DNA of 64,000 nucleotides from Sphaerisporangium perillae. GTDB lineage: Bacteria > Actinomycetota > Actinomycetes > Streptosporangiales > Streptosporangiaceae. The stretch spans positions 62,001 through 126,000 of the forward strand of contig NZ_JALLPO010000002.1 of the NCBI RefSeq assembly GCF_023276435.1, written 5' to 3'. Shown here in pieces: positions 49,774-57,895 of this stretch; the first letter of the stretch is position 1; every line of letters starts with the position of its first letter. The notes under the pieces are model-generated. The model did no database searches and was not told the origin of the DNA. It saw only the letters and a list, made by a program, of their open reading frames with translations. Made by a program: the position numbers and the translations under genes.

Positions 49774-51018
49774 ATGAGACACCGCGCCGCGTCGTTGCGC
49801 CTGCCTGTGCTGGCGCAGGACGTGTTGCTCGCGCTCTTCATCACCGTGATGCAGGTTCAGGGCACGGTATTCCGCAATGCCGGTGAGGTGGCATCGCGGC
49901 CCCTCACCGACCTCGGATACCTGGGATATGTCCTGCTGATCGTGAGTGGCGTGGTCGTTGCCGTCCGCCGCCGGTGGCCGGTGCCGGTGTTCCTCATCGC
50001 CGCGCTCGCCAGCTTGGTGTACTTCAGCTTCGACTTCCCGGACGGGCCCGGCTGGCTCGCGCTCTTCGTCGCCCTGTACACCCTCGCTGCGTACGGTGAC
50101 GGGCGCCGGTCGCTGGTGGCAGCCGGCGTGGGTACCACGGTGCTCGCCATCGGCTGGCTGGTCGCCGCGGCCGACATCGAGCCACGCGCCGCCATCGGCT
50201 GGGTGTTCTTCCGGATCGGCGCGCTGGTCATGAGCGCGGCCCTTGGCGAGTCCGTCCGGTCTCGACGGGTCATCGCGGCCGAAGCTCAGGAGCGCGCTGA
50301 GTTGGCTGAACGGACTCGCGAGGAGGAAGCGCGGGCACGGGTCGACGCCGAACGGCTCCGGATCGCGCGCGAGGTCCACGACACCGTCGCTCACGCCATA
50401 GCGATCATCAACGTCCAGTCCGGTGTCACCGCGCATGTGCTCGACAAGAGGCCGGAAGTGGCGCGCGAGGCGCTGCGAGCCATCGAGCAGACCAGTTCGC
50501 GGGCGCTGCGGGAGATGCGGGCCATCCTCGGGGTACTCCGTGACGACGACAACGGGCGCGTGCCGTACCCCGGGCTGGGGCAGATCGACGAACTGACCGC
50601 CAAGGCGCGCGAGGCCGGACTCGACATCAAGCTTGAGGAGACCTCGCCCGCGGCGCCGTTGCCAAGCGCGGTGGAAAGTGCCGCCTACCGAATCGTTCAG
50701 GAATCGATCACCAATGTGATCCGCCACGTCGGCCCGACTCGGGTGACGGTAGCGCTGAACCCCGGGATCGACGTCTTGGAGATCCGCGTGACCGATGAGG
50801 GCCGCCGCGCCGCCCCAGGTGATGACCCCGCGGACCCGCACCTACCGGCCCAGCATCCGACCAGCACCGGCAGCTCGGCCATGCCCGGCCGCGGGATCCC
50901 CGGAATGCGCGAGCGCTGTCAACTGCTGGGCGGAGAACTCGACGCCGGGCCGCTTCCGGGCGGCGGGTTCGAAGTCAAGGCACGACTGCCCCTCACGCCG
51001 ACCGGGTCGCGCCTATGA
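49774..51018 (+). CDS. NarL-type sensor histidine kinase (HisKA_3)
   Basis: 414 residues. Four or five membrane helices in the first 165 residues (LAQDVLLALFITVMQV, LGYVLLIVSGVVVAV, FLIAALASLVYFSFD, LFVALYTLAAYG, VGTTVLAIGWLVAA), a coiled linker (QERAELAERTREEEARARVD), the HisKA_3 phosphoacceptor in LRIAREVHDTVAHAIAIINV, and an HATPase domain with ESITNVIRH and the glycine box GRGIPGMRERCQLLGGE. The loop before that box carries a Pro/His-rich insertion. The response regulator gene follows with an ATGA overlap. The signal is unknown; such pairs often sense envelope-active drugs. Confidence 0.92.
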   Translation: MRHRAASLRLPVLAQDVLLALFITVMQVQGTVFRNAGEVASRPLTDLGYLGYVLLIVSGVVVAVRRRWPVPVFLIAALASLVYFSFDFPDGPGWLALFVALYTLAAYGDGRRSLVAAGVGTTVLAIGWLVAAADIEPRAAIGWVFFRIGALVMSAALGESVRSRRVIAAEAQERAELAERTREEEARARVDAERLRIAREVHDTVAHAIAIINVQSGVTAHVLDKRPEVAREALRAIEQTSSRALREMRAILGVLRDDDNGRVPYPGLGQIDELTAKAREAGLDIKLEETSPAAPLPSAVESAAYRIVQESITNVIRHVGPTRVTVALNPGIDVLEIRVTDEGRRAAPGDDPADPHLPAQHPTSTGSSAMPGRGIPGMRERCQLLGGELDAGPLPGGGFEVKARLPLTPTGSRL

Positions 51019-51707
51019 ACGCAGCGGCCGCGTCACCGTTGACCAACGCTCCGATCAAGGTGCTGCTCGCCGACGACGAGGGTCTCGTGCGATCCGGGTT
51101 CAAGGTCCTGCTCGAACTCGAAGAGGACATCACGGTGGTGGGAGAAGCCACCAACGGCGCCGAAGCCGTCGAGCGGGCCCGCGCCACCCGCCCCAACGTC
51201 GTCCTCATGGACATCCGCATGCCAAAGCTGGACGGGATTCAAGCCACCGCCCAGATCGCCGAGACGCACGGGTTGGAGCAGGTCCGAGTCCTCATCCTCA
51301 CCACCTACGACACCGACGAGTACGTCTTCGACGCATTGCAAGCCGGCGCCAGCGGCTTCCTGCTCAAAGACGCCGGCCCGGCCGAGCTCCTGCAGGCCAT
51401 CCGGGTGATCGCCGCCGGAGACGCGCTGCTCGCGCCGCGGATCACCCGACGCCTCATCGGCCAGTTCACTGCGCAATATAAAGCCGCCCAGGCCGCGGAG
51501 GACCGGCTCGCGGTGCTGACCGAGCGCGAGCGCGAAGTGCTAACCCTGGTGGGACAGGGCCTGAGCAACGACGAGATCGGTGCCGGGTTGTTCGTCAGCC
51601 CGGCCACCGTGCGCACCCATGTCAGCCACGCGATGGCGAAACTGGGTGCGCGCGACCGTGCGCAACTGGTCGTCATCGCATACCAAACAGGACTGGTCAG
51701 CCCCTGA
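51015..51707 (+). CDS. NarL/LuxR-type response regulator
   Basis: 230 residues from the ATG at 51015 overlapping the kinase stop. The receiver domain (about 14-130) has the acidic pair in LLADDEGLVRSG, phosphoacceptor Asp in VVLMDIRMPKLDGI, Thr in LILTTYDTDEYV and Lys in GFLLKDAGP. The LuxR-type HTH (about 165-225) is LTEREREVLTLVGQGLSNDE, LFVSPATVRTHVSHAMAKLG. It forms a cognate pair with the kinase. Downstream genes are a truncated ArsR and a convergent transporter, so its targets are not adjacent by operon logic. Confidence 0.93.
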   Translation: MNAAAASPLTNAPIKVLLADDEGLVRSGFKVLLELEEDITVVGEATNGAEAVERARATRPNVVLMDIRMPKLDGIQATAQIAETHGLEQVRVLILTTYDTDEYVFDALQAGASGFLLKDAGPAELLQAIRVIAAGDALLAPRITRRLIGQFTAQYKAAQAAEDRLAVLTEREREVLTLVGQGLSNDEIGAGLFVSPATVRTHVSHAMAKLGARDRAQLVVIAYQTGLVSP

Positions 51708-51733
51708 TAAGCGGGAACACCGCCGATCCAAAT

Positions 51734-51755
51734 TACATCAAACCAGTTTGATGTA
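51734..51755. promoter_or_regulatory. ArsR/SmtB-type operator, orphaned
   Basis: TACATCAAAC (51734-51743) and GTTTGATGTA (51746-51755) are perfect complements with a CA spacer, giving the ATCAA-N6-TTGAT arrangement typical of ArsR-family sites. The gene that follows has lost its DNA-binding domain. Confidence 0.7.
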
Positions 51756-51760
51756 TTGTG

Positions 51761-51960
51761 ATGTAGGTGACGACTACTACCACCTGAATCTGGAGCGCTG
51801 TGCGCACGAGCTGGACGCCGTCGGCACCGCCCTGCACCCCGCGCTCCGTCTGGCCTCCGACCAGCCGGCGATCCCAGCCGACGACTCGCCGGGACTCTCC
51901 GTGCTGTTCCCGTGCACCGGCAACAGCGCCCGTTCACCCATCGCAGAGGCCCTGCCGCGG
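51761..51960 (+). pseudogene. Truncated ArsR-arsenate reductase (low-molecular-weight phosphatase) fusion
   Basis: The frame reads DDYYHLNLERCAHELDAVGT and ALHPAL, the end of an ArsR-type HTH domain, then SVLFPCTGNSARSPIAEALP, the P-loop CxxGNSARS of the low-molecular-weight phosphatase/arsenate reductase fold. The ArsR recognition helix in front and the rest of the phosphatase behind are missing; at 51961 it meets the end of the MFS gene on the other strand. The operator of this fusion gene is retained upstream. Confidence 0.7.
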
Positions 51961-53184
51961 TCAGACCCGGCGCAGGCCGCGGATCGGCCGGATGAGCAGG
52001 AGGGCGGCGCAGACGGCGGCGGTGACGCCGGTCGAGACGAACAGCAGGTCCCGGGGTTCGACGATCGAGGAGACCGGGCCGACGAGGGCCTGGCCTACGG
52101 CCACGCCCGAGACCGAGCCCGCGACCTCGTAGGCGGTCACCCGGTTGAGGACGTCCGGGGCCACCTGCGTCTGGACGCTCGTCGACCACATCACCGACCA
52201 GAACGCCCAGGAGGCGCCGCCGATCAGATGGCCCGCCATCAGCGGGGGAAGCGGAAGCTCCAGGGCGGCCGACAGCGGGATGCAGGTGAAGCCGATCATG
52301 GCGACCGCGCCCGCGGCCAAGGGGCGGGCGGGGCGGAAGCGGATCGCGACCAGGCCGCCGATCACGGTGCCGCCGCCGAGGGCGGCCATCGCCCAGCCGT
52401 AGGCGGCGTCGCCCAGGCGGTCGCCGATCAGCCGGGAGCCGAGCGGGATGTAGGGGCCGAAAACGAGCATGCCGAAGAAGACCCAGACCAGGATCACCGA
52501 CCACATCCAGCTGCGGGAGCGGAACTCCGCCCAGCCGCGCCGCAGGTCGAGCAGGACCGTCGAGGGCTCCGCGGCCTTGGCGGCGGGGGCGAGCCTGATC
52601 AGGGCAAGGCACAGGCCGCTGACCACGAAGGTGCCCGCGTCGAAGGCGTAGACGGCGCCCGCGCCGGTCAGCGCCATCAGCAGCCCGGCCAGGACCGGGC
52701 CGCCGAGCTGGGTGGCCGCGTCAGCGATCTTGAGGGTGCCGTTGGCCCGCTGGGGGTCCCTGGCGACCAGCGGGACCATGCCGTTGACGCCGGGCTGGAA
52801 CATCGCGGCGGCCGTGCCGGACAGCGCGGAGGCGACCAGCAGCAGCCACAGCGGCGGGGCGCCGGCGAAGAACGCGACGGCGAGCACGCCCTGGGTGAAG
52901 ATCCGCACCAGGTCCGCGCCGACCATCATCGCGCGTGCGCCGATCCGGTCGGCGAAGACCCCGCCGAACAGAACGAACAGCACGAAGGGCGCCGTCCAGA
53001 CGGCAAGAACGTACCCCACGCCCGAAACCCCGTAGATGGCGCCGACCGCCAGCGCCGCCGCGACCGGCATCATGGCGTCGCCCAGCAGCGACACCACCCG
53101 GGCTGCGAAGTAGAACGAGAAATCCCTGGTCCAGAGCGTGGCCGGGACGCTCGGGGCACCTTCACGATCCAGGGTCGCGGTCAT
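51961..53184 (-). CDS. MFS transporter
   Basis: About 407 residues from the ATG at 53184 (MTATLDREG), with GGAG 9 nt upstream. Around twelve membrane helices are visible, with the MFS loop FGGVFADRIGARAMMVGADL between helices 2 and 3. The sequence style (LWTRDFSFYFAARVVSLLGD and AAMFQPGVNGMVP) is that of the MFS_3/enterobactin-exporter-like drug efflux group. It is divergent from the AraC-type regulator gene 87 bp away, a likely control pair. Its 3' end joins the ArsR-phosphatase fragment. Substrate unknown. Confidence 0.88.
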   Translation of the reverse strand: MTATLDREGAPSVPATLWTRDFSFYFAARVVSLLGDAMMPVAAALAVGAIYGVSGVGYVLAVWTAPFVLFVLFGGVFADRIGARAMMVGADLVRIFTQGVLAVAFFAGAPPLWLLLVASALSGTAAAMFQPGVNGMVPLVARDPQRANGTLKIADAATQLGGPVLAGLLMALTGAGAVYAFDAGTFVVSGLCLALIRLAPAAKAAEPSTVLLDLRRGWAEFRSRSWMWSVILVWVFFGMLVFGPYIPLGSRLIGDRLGDAAYGWAMAALGGGTVIGGLVAIRFRPARPLAAGAVAMIGFTCIPLSAALELPLPPLMAGHLIGGASWAFWSVMWSTSVQTQVAPDVLNRVTAYEVAGSVSGVAVGQALVGPVSSIVEPRDLLFVSTGVTAAVCAALLLIRPIRGLRRV

Positions 53185-53270
53185 GTGACGATCTCCATGA
53201 CCACCTATTCTGGACATCCGCGCGCAGCGCGACAGACGTCCGCAATGACATCATTGGGTACATTCTTGCC

Positions 53271-54209
53271 ATGAAGCATCGCGTGGTCGCCCTGCTCGGC
53301 CCGACGCAGGAGATGTACCCGGTGACCTGCGCCTCCGCCGTGTTCGGCTACCACGGCCCCGACATCCCCCACCGCTACGACTTCCGGCTCTGCGCCGAGC
53401 GTCCCGGTCCGATCCCGACCACGATGGGCGCCGACATCGTCGTCAACGACGGCCTGGAGGCCCTGGCGGAGGCCGACACGATCCTCATCGCGGGCTGGTG
53501 CCCGGGCCCGGAGGGCTCCACCGAGCTCGGCGAGGCGGTCCTGGCCGCCCACGGCCGCGGCGCGCGGATCGTCGCGATCTGCTCGGGCATATACGTCCCG
53601 GCGAGCCTGGGCCTGCTGGACGGCCGCAGCGCCGCGGCCCACTGGGAGCTCACCTGCGAGCTCGGCCGGCGCTACCCGAGGGTCCGCGCCGACGCGACCG
53701 TCCTGTACGTCGACCACGGCGACGTCGCGACGGCGGGCGCCTCGGCCACCACCGTCGACCTGTGCCTCAACCAGGTCAGACGCGACCACGGCGCGGCCCT
53801 GGCCATGCGGATCGGCCGGCAGCTGTCGGCGGCCCCGCACCGGGAGGGCCGCCAGCGCCAGTACCCCGCGCTGCCGACGACCGGGCCGGTCCCCGACTCC
53901 CTGGCCCCGCTGCTCGACTGGATCACCGCCAACCTCGACCGGCCGCTGACCCTGGAGGACATGGCGGCCCGGTCGGGGATGTCGCCGCGCACCCTCAGCC
54001 GCCACTTCGCCGAGCAGCTCGGCATCTCCCCCGGCCGCTGGCTGCTCGACCGGCGCATCGCCAGCACCCGCGCCCTGCTGGAGGAGACCGACCTTCCGGT
54101 GGAGACGATCGCCCAGCGCGTGGGCCTGTCCTCGGCGGTCAACCTGCGCCGCCGCTTCCACAACGCGCTGAGCACCACCCCGGCCGCCTACCGGCGTTCG
54201 TTCCGCTGA
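53271..54209 (+). CDS. AraC-family regulator with DJ-1/PfpI (GATase1-like) domain (GlxA type)
   Basis: 312 residues from the ATG at 53271. Residues 1-165 are a DJ-1/PfpI-like domain: VVALLGPTQEMYPVTCASAV, ADTILIAGWCPGPEGSTEL, IVAICSGIYVPASLGLLDGR (with the nucleophile-elbow Cys in AICSG) and AAHWELTCELGRRYP. Two AraC HTH motifs follow at about 205-305: LTLEDMAARSGMSPRTLSRH and LPVETIAQRVGLSSAVNLRR. Regulators with this fusion respond to small metabolites. It is divergent from the MFS gene and overlaps the convergent YdeI gene by 22 bp. It probably controls the transporter. Confidence 0.92.
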   Translation: MKHRVVALLGPTQEMYPVTCASAVFGYHGPDIPHRYDFRLCAERPGPIPTTMGADIVVNDGLEALAEADTILIAGWCPGPEGSTELGEAVLAAHGRGARIVAICSGIYVPASLGLLDGRSAAAHWELTCELGRRYPRVRADATVLYVDHGDVATAGASATTVDLCLNQVRRDHGAALAMRIGRQLSAAPHREGRQRQYPALPTTGPVPDSLAPLLDWITANLDRPLTLEDMAARSGMSPRTLSRHFAEQLGISPGRWLLDRRIASTRALLEETDLPVETIAQRVGLSSAVNLRRRFHNALSTTPAAYRRSFR

Positions 54210-54760
54210 CCATAGGGTGTGGAACCGGACAGGCCGGAGATCGTCTTGTCCAGGCGGGCCGCGCGCCCGGCCGGGGTCCGGGCCTTGAGCAGCGGCAGGA
54301 TCATCAGGTAACGCGCGGTCTTGCCGAGCGCTTCGAAGCGCGCGGCGGCCCGCGGGTGGGCCACGAGCGCGGCGGCCAGGTCGGGCGGGACGGCGGCGTT
54401 GCGCTGTGCGGCGTAGGCCACCGCCCAGCGGCCGTCCGCCTGGGCGGCGGCGACCTCCGCCAGGCCGGGCGCGCGCATCCGCCCGGCGGCGATCAGGGCC
54501 TCCACGCGCTCTACGTTCATCCGCGACCAGGGGCTGCCCGTGCGGCGGCGCGAATACCGCTGCGAGTAGAAGTGCTCGTCATGGGACTTGCGCTGACTGT
54601 CGATCCAGCCGTAGCACAGCGCGACCTCCAGCGCCTGCGCGATCGTGATCGACGCGACAGGCGAACCCTTCTTGGCGATCCGCAGCCAGACTCCGCCCTC
54701 GGTCTCGTGGTGCCCGGCCAGCCATGCCTCCCACTCCGCGGCGTCCTGGAAGTGCATCAT
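54188..54760 (-). CDS. YdeI/OmpD-associated family protein
   Basis: 190 residues from ATG at 54760. The family signature is present: FQDAAEWEAWLAGHHETEGG, VWLRIAKKGSP, ALEVALCYGWIDSQRKSHDE, YSQRYSRRRTGSPWSRMN and the C-terminal helical part (AAARFEALGKTARYLMILPL). Function of this family is not established, although some members are linked to stress and envelope proteins. It overlaps the glyoxalase-like gene by ATGA, so the two are co-translated. Its last 22 bp overlap the convergent AraC-type gene. Confidence 0.88.
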   Translation of the reverse strand: MMHFQDAAEWEAWLAGHHETEGGVWLRIAKKGSPVASITIAQALEVALCYGWIDSQRKSHDEHFYSQRYSRRRTGSPWSRMNVERVEALIAAGRMRAPGLAEVAAAQADGRWAVAYAAQRNAAVPPDLAAALVAHPRAAARFEALGKTARYLMILPLLKARTPAGRAARLDKTISGLSGSTPYGQRNERR

Positions 54761-55161
54761 CGGCCCAGGACCTCGAGGTAGTGCCGGTTGTACATGACGC
54801 CGAGGACGTTGCCGAAGGGATCGACCACGGACGCGGTGACGAAGCCGGGGCCGCGCTCGATCGGCTTCTGGTGTGCCGTGGCGCCCAGGGACAGCAGCCG
54901 CTCGAAGGCGGCCTCGATGTCGTCCACGTGCCAGTAGGTCACCGCGCCGTCGGCCGCCTCCGGACGAGGGCAGGGAGCGAAACGGCTGTCGACGATACCG
55001 AGCTCGTGCTGGTAGTCGCCGATGCGGAACTCGACGTAGGCGGGCGGCCCCTCGATCGGGCGCGTGAAGTACGGCTCGACGCCGAGCAGTTCGGTGTACC
55101 AGCGGGCGGCGGCGGTGACGTCGTGGGCGAAGAAGCTGACGGTTGTGAGGCCTCGCAGCAT
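54757..55161 (-). CDS. Glyoxalase/bleomycin-resistance (VOC) superfamily protein
   Basis: 134 residues from ATG at 55161, the usual length of a single VOC subunit. Two beta-alpha-beta-beta-beta modules: MLRGLTTVSFFAHDVTAAAR, WYTELLGVEPYF, AYVEFRIGDYQHELGIVD, and VTYWHVDDIEAAFERLLSLG, VVDPFGNVLGVMYN. Metal-ligand positions would be His/Glu in these strands, but the first strand lacks the usual His, so metal dependence is uncertain. It is the first gene of a two-gene operon with YdeI, divergent from the WYL regulator gene. A CAAAGTGC/GCACTTTG operator lies between. Confidence 0.85.
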   Translation of the reverse strand: MLRGLTTVSFFAHDVTAAARWYTELLGVEPYFTRPIEGPPAYVEFRIGDYQHELGIVDSRFAPCPRPEAADGAVTYWHVDDIEAAFERLLSLGATAHQKPIERGPGFVTASVVDPFGNVLGVMYNRHYLEVLGR

Positions 55162-55205
55162 CGGTGGTTCCTTCCTCAGTGGGTGACACCATCCATGCTC
55201 CGATC

Positions 55206-55232
55206 CAAAGTGCTCACCTTCTGCGCACTTTG
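55206..55232. promoter_or_regulatory. Operator between VOC protein and WYL regulator genes
   Basis: CAAAGTGC (55206-55213) and GCACTTTG (55225-55232) are perfect complements with an 11-bp spacer. Located in the 88-bp gap between divergent starts 55161 and 55250; the WYL regulator is the probable binder. Confidence 0.6.
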
Positions 55233-55249
55233 CGGGAGAATCTGGTGCC

Positions 55250-56200
55250 ATGCGCGCTGACCGTCTCGTGGCCGTCCTGCTGCTGATGCAGACCCGTGGC
55301 CGAGTGACCGCGGCCGAGCTGGCCGCCGAACTCGAGGTGTCCGTCGCCACGGCCCGCCGGGATCTGGAGGCCCTGTCGGCGGCGGGCGTCCCGGTCTATC
55401 CGCAGCCCGGACGCGGAGGCGGCTGGTCCCTCGTCGGCGGTGCCCGCACCGACCTCAGCGGCCTGACGGCGGCCGAGGCGCAAGCGCTGTTCCTGCTCGT
55501 CGGCCCCGCCGCGTCCGTCTCGGCCGAGGCCAGAGCGGCGCTCCGCAAGCTCGTGCGCGCCCTGCCCCGCACGTTCCGGGCCGACGCCGAGGCCGCCACC
55601 GACGCCACGATGATCGACCCCACCCGGTGGGGCGAACGCGACCGTCCCCGGCCCGCGATGGTCGACCTGCTGCAGACCGCCGTGGTCCGCCGCCGCAAGG
55701 TCCGCCTCACCTACGCCGGCCGCGCCCGGGAACGGACGGAACGGCTCGTCGACCCGTGGGGCCTGATCGACAAGGACGACATCTGGTACCTCCTCGCCGG
55801 AACCGACCGAGGACGGCGAACCTTCCGCGTCGACCGGATCGTCGAGGCCGAACCGACCGGCCAGCCCGCCGAACGCCCCGACGACTTCACCCTCGCCACC
55901 GCCTGGCAGGAGATCGTCGACGAGATCGAGCAGCGCCGCTCCCGCACCTGGGCGACCGTGCTCATCGAGGAGCGGTTCGTGCCGATCCTGCGCGACCAGT
56001 TCGGACGGCACTGCCACACCGACGGCGAATCCGGCCCGGGGCGCGTCCGGGTCCGCCTCGCCGCCCCGACCCCCCTGGACATCGCCCGCCACCTCGCCGG
56101 CTGGGGCACGATGATCGAAGTCATCGAACCGCGCTCCGTCCGGAACGAACTCGCCCGCATCGGCGCCGAACTCGCCGGCCGCTACATCAGCGGATATTGA
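55250..56200 (+). CDS. WYL-domain transcription regulator (DeoR-type HTH, YafY-like)
   Basis: 316 residues. N-terminal winged helix: MRADRLVAVLLLMQTRGRVT, AELAAELEVSVATARRDLEA, LSAAGVPVYPQPGRGGGWSL (about 1-65). Residues 135-205 form the WYL domain: RKVRLTYAGRARERTERLVD, PWGLIDKDDIWYLLAGTDRG, RTFRVDRIVEAEPT, in which W-Y-L is seen in IWYLLA. A C-terminal WCX domain follows to the end. These regulators bind small ligands or nucleic acid through WYL. It is divergent from the VOC-YdeI operon with a shared operator. Repeat R3 begins 32 bp after its stop. Confidence 0.9.
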   Translation: MRADRLVAVLLLMQTRGRVTAAELAAELEVSVATARRDLEALSAAGVPVYPQPGRGGGWSLVGGARTDLSGLTAAEAQALFLLVGPAASVSAEARAALRKLVRALPRTFRADAEAATDATMIDPTRWGERDRPRPAMVDLLQTAVVRRRKVRLTYAGRARERTERLVDPWGLIDKDDIWYLLAGTDRGRRTFRVDRIVEAEPTGQPAERPDDFTLATAWQEIVDEIEQRRSRTWATVLIEERFVPILRDQFGRHCHTDGESGPGRVRVRLAAPTPLDIARHLAGWGTMIEVIEPRSVRNELARIGAELAGRYISGY

Positions 56201-56231
56201 CGTGGAACGGACTCGTGACGCAGAACCCGAG

Positions 56232-56257
56232 CGGCTTTACAAAGTAAGTTTCATTCG
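56232..56257 (+). repeat. Dispersed repeat R, copy R3
   Basis: CGGCTTTACAAAGTAAG then TTTCATTCG, 26 bp identical to R1 and R2. The 31 bp at 56290-56320 also match the sequence behind R1 at 34649-34680 with a few changes. It lies between the WYL gene and a decayed gene on the minus strand. Confidence 0.75.
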
Positions 56258-56330
56258 GCGACGTGGGCCGCGGCCACCGGCCGCAGGCGCATGCCCAGAC
56301 GTTCGTACAGGCTGATCGCCGCAACACCGT
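56251..56330 (-). pseudogene. Unrecognised gene remnant beside repeat R3
   Basis: The minus strand reads GVAAISLYERLGMRLRPVAA then AHVAE and a TGA within the repeat. A closely related sequence (KPAAIGVSERLGM) lies beside R1. The family was not recognised; the pattern hints at the end of a small helical protein. Upstream homology fades within about 30 bp. Confidence 0.4.
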
Positions 56331-56386
56331 CAGGAAGTCGTCCCCGCACGCGGTGACCACCTCGCCGAACCGGGCCGGCTCACAGA

Positions 56387-57817
56387 TCACAAGATGGCGC
56401 CGGGACGGTAACCGGCCGCCTGCGGATGGCGGGCGGTCACCGCGCCGACTCGCGCGACGACCTCGGAGACCTGCGCCGCCGCGGCCCCGGTGAACGGCGC
56501 CGGGTCGGCCAGCAGGGCCTCCAGCGCGGCGCGGTCCAGCGGGAACCGCTCGTCGGAGCCCAGGCGCTCCAGCAGCGGGTTGGCCGACCCGCTCTCGCGC
56601 ATCGCCAGCGCCGACGACACCGCGTGCTGCTTGATCAGCTCATGGGCCGTCTCGCGGCCCACCCCGGCCCGCACCGCCGCCATGAGCATCTTGGTCGTCG
56701 CCAGGAACGGCAGGTAGCGGTCCAGCTCCGCCCCGATGACCGCGGGGAACGCCCCGAACTCCGCCAGCACCGTGAGCATGGTCTCCACCAGCCCGTCGAA
56801 GGCGAAGAACGCGTCCGGCAGCGCCACCCGGCGCACCACCGAGCACGACACGTCGCCCTCGTTCCACTGGTCGCCCGCCAGCTCGCCGGCCATCGAGGAG
56901 TACCCGCGCAGGATGACCGTGAGACCGTTGACCCGCTCGCAGGAGCGGGTGTTCATCTTGTGCGGCATGGCGCTGGAGCCGACCTGGCCCTCCTTGAAGC
57001 CCTCGGTGACCAGCTCGTGCCCGGCCATCAGCCGGATCGTCTTGGCCAGGCTCGAGGGCGCCGCCGCCAGCTGCACCAGGGCCGTCAGCACCTCGTAGTC
57101 CAGGGACCGCGGGTACACCTGGCCGACGCTGGTGAGGCGCGTCGCGAAGCCCAGATGCCGCGCCACCCGCTCCTCCAGCTCGGCGAGCTTGGCCTGGTCG
57201 CCGCCGAGCAGGTCGAGCATGTCCTGCGCGGTGCCCACCGGGCCCTTGATCCCGCGCAGCGGGTAGCGGCCGATGAGCTCCTCCAGCCGGGCGAACGCCA
57301 CCAGCAGCTCGTCGGCCGCCGTGGCGAACCGCTTGCCCAGGGTGGTGGCCTGCGCGGCCACGTTGTGGGAGCGTCCGGCCATCACCAGGCCGGCGTTCCC
57401 GGCCGCCAGCTCGGCGAGGCGTGCCAGCAGCGCCACGCACCGGTCCCTGACCAGCAGCAGGCTGTCGCGGCTCTGCAGCTGCTCGACGTTCTCGGTCAGG
57501 TCGCGCGAGGTCATGCCCTTGTGCACGTGCTCGTGCCCGGCCAGGTCGTTGAACTCCTCGATGCGCGCCTTGACGTCGTGGCGGGTGAGGCGCTCGCGCT
57601 CGGCGATGGAGCCGAGGTCGACCTTCTCGGCCACCGCCTCGTAGTCGGCGACGACTCCCGGCGGCACGGGCACGCCGAGCTCGGCCTGTGCGCGCAGCAC
57701 GGCCAGCCACAGCTGCCGCTCGGCCACCACCTTGTGCTCGGGCGACCACAGGCGGGCCAGCTCCGGCGAGGCGTAACGGGCGGCGAGGACGTTGGGGATA
57801 CGCGGCTTGGCGGTCAC
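56387..57817 (-). CDS. purB: Adenylosuccinate lyase
   Basis: 476 residues, the length of the long-type enzymes. PurB cleaves SAICAR and adenylosuccinate to release fumarate in purine synthesis; it works as a cytosolic tetramer. The fumarase/aspartase superfamily signature GSSAMPHKMN is present (about 290-299), as are HDVKARIEEF, the active-site segment KGMTSRDLTENVEQLQ, and AGRSHNVAAQATTLGKRFA. The N-terminal IPNVLAARYASPELARLWSP is typical. Being a core metabolic gene, it marks a more conserved chromosomal block. Repeat R3 is 130 bp beyond its stop. The RND pump gene ends 79 bp upstream of its start on the same strand, so co-transcription is possible. Confidence 0.95.
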   Translation of the reverse strand: MTAKPRIPNVLAARYASPELARLWSPEHKVVAERQLWLAVLRAQAELGVPVPPGVVADYEAVAEKVDLGSIAERERLTRHDVKARIEEFNDLAGHEHVHKGMTSRDLTENVEQLQSRDSLLLVRDRCVALLARLAELAAGNAGLVMAGRSHNVAAQATTLGKRFATAADELLVAFARLEELIGRYPLRGIKGPVGTAQDMLDLLGGDQAKLAELEERVARHLGFATRLTSVGQVYPRSLDYEVLTALVQLAAAPSSLAKTIRLMAGHELVTEGFKEGQVGSSAMPHKMNTRSCERVNGLTVILRGYSSMAGELAGDQWNEGDVSCSVVRRVALPDAFFAFDGLVETMLTVLAEFGAFPAVIGAELDRYLPFLATTKMLMAAVRAGVGRETAHELIKQHAVSSALAMRESGSANPLLERLGSDERFPLDRAALEALLADPAPFTGAAAAQVSEVVARVGAVTARHPQAAGYRPGAIL

Positions 57818-57895
57818 GTTGCCTCAGTCTATGGGGGCCGGAGGCGGCGCCCGTACCCGGTCGGCTCCCCGCGCGGCGCCGCCCCCGGCCCTGGC

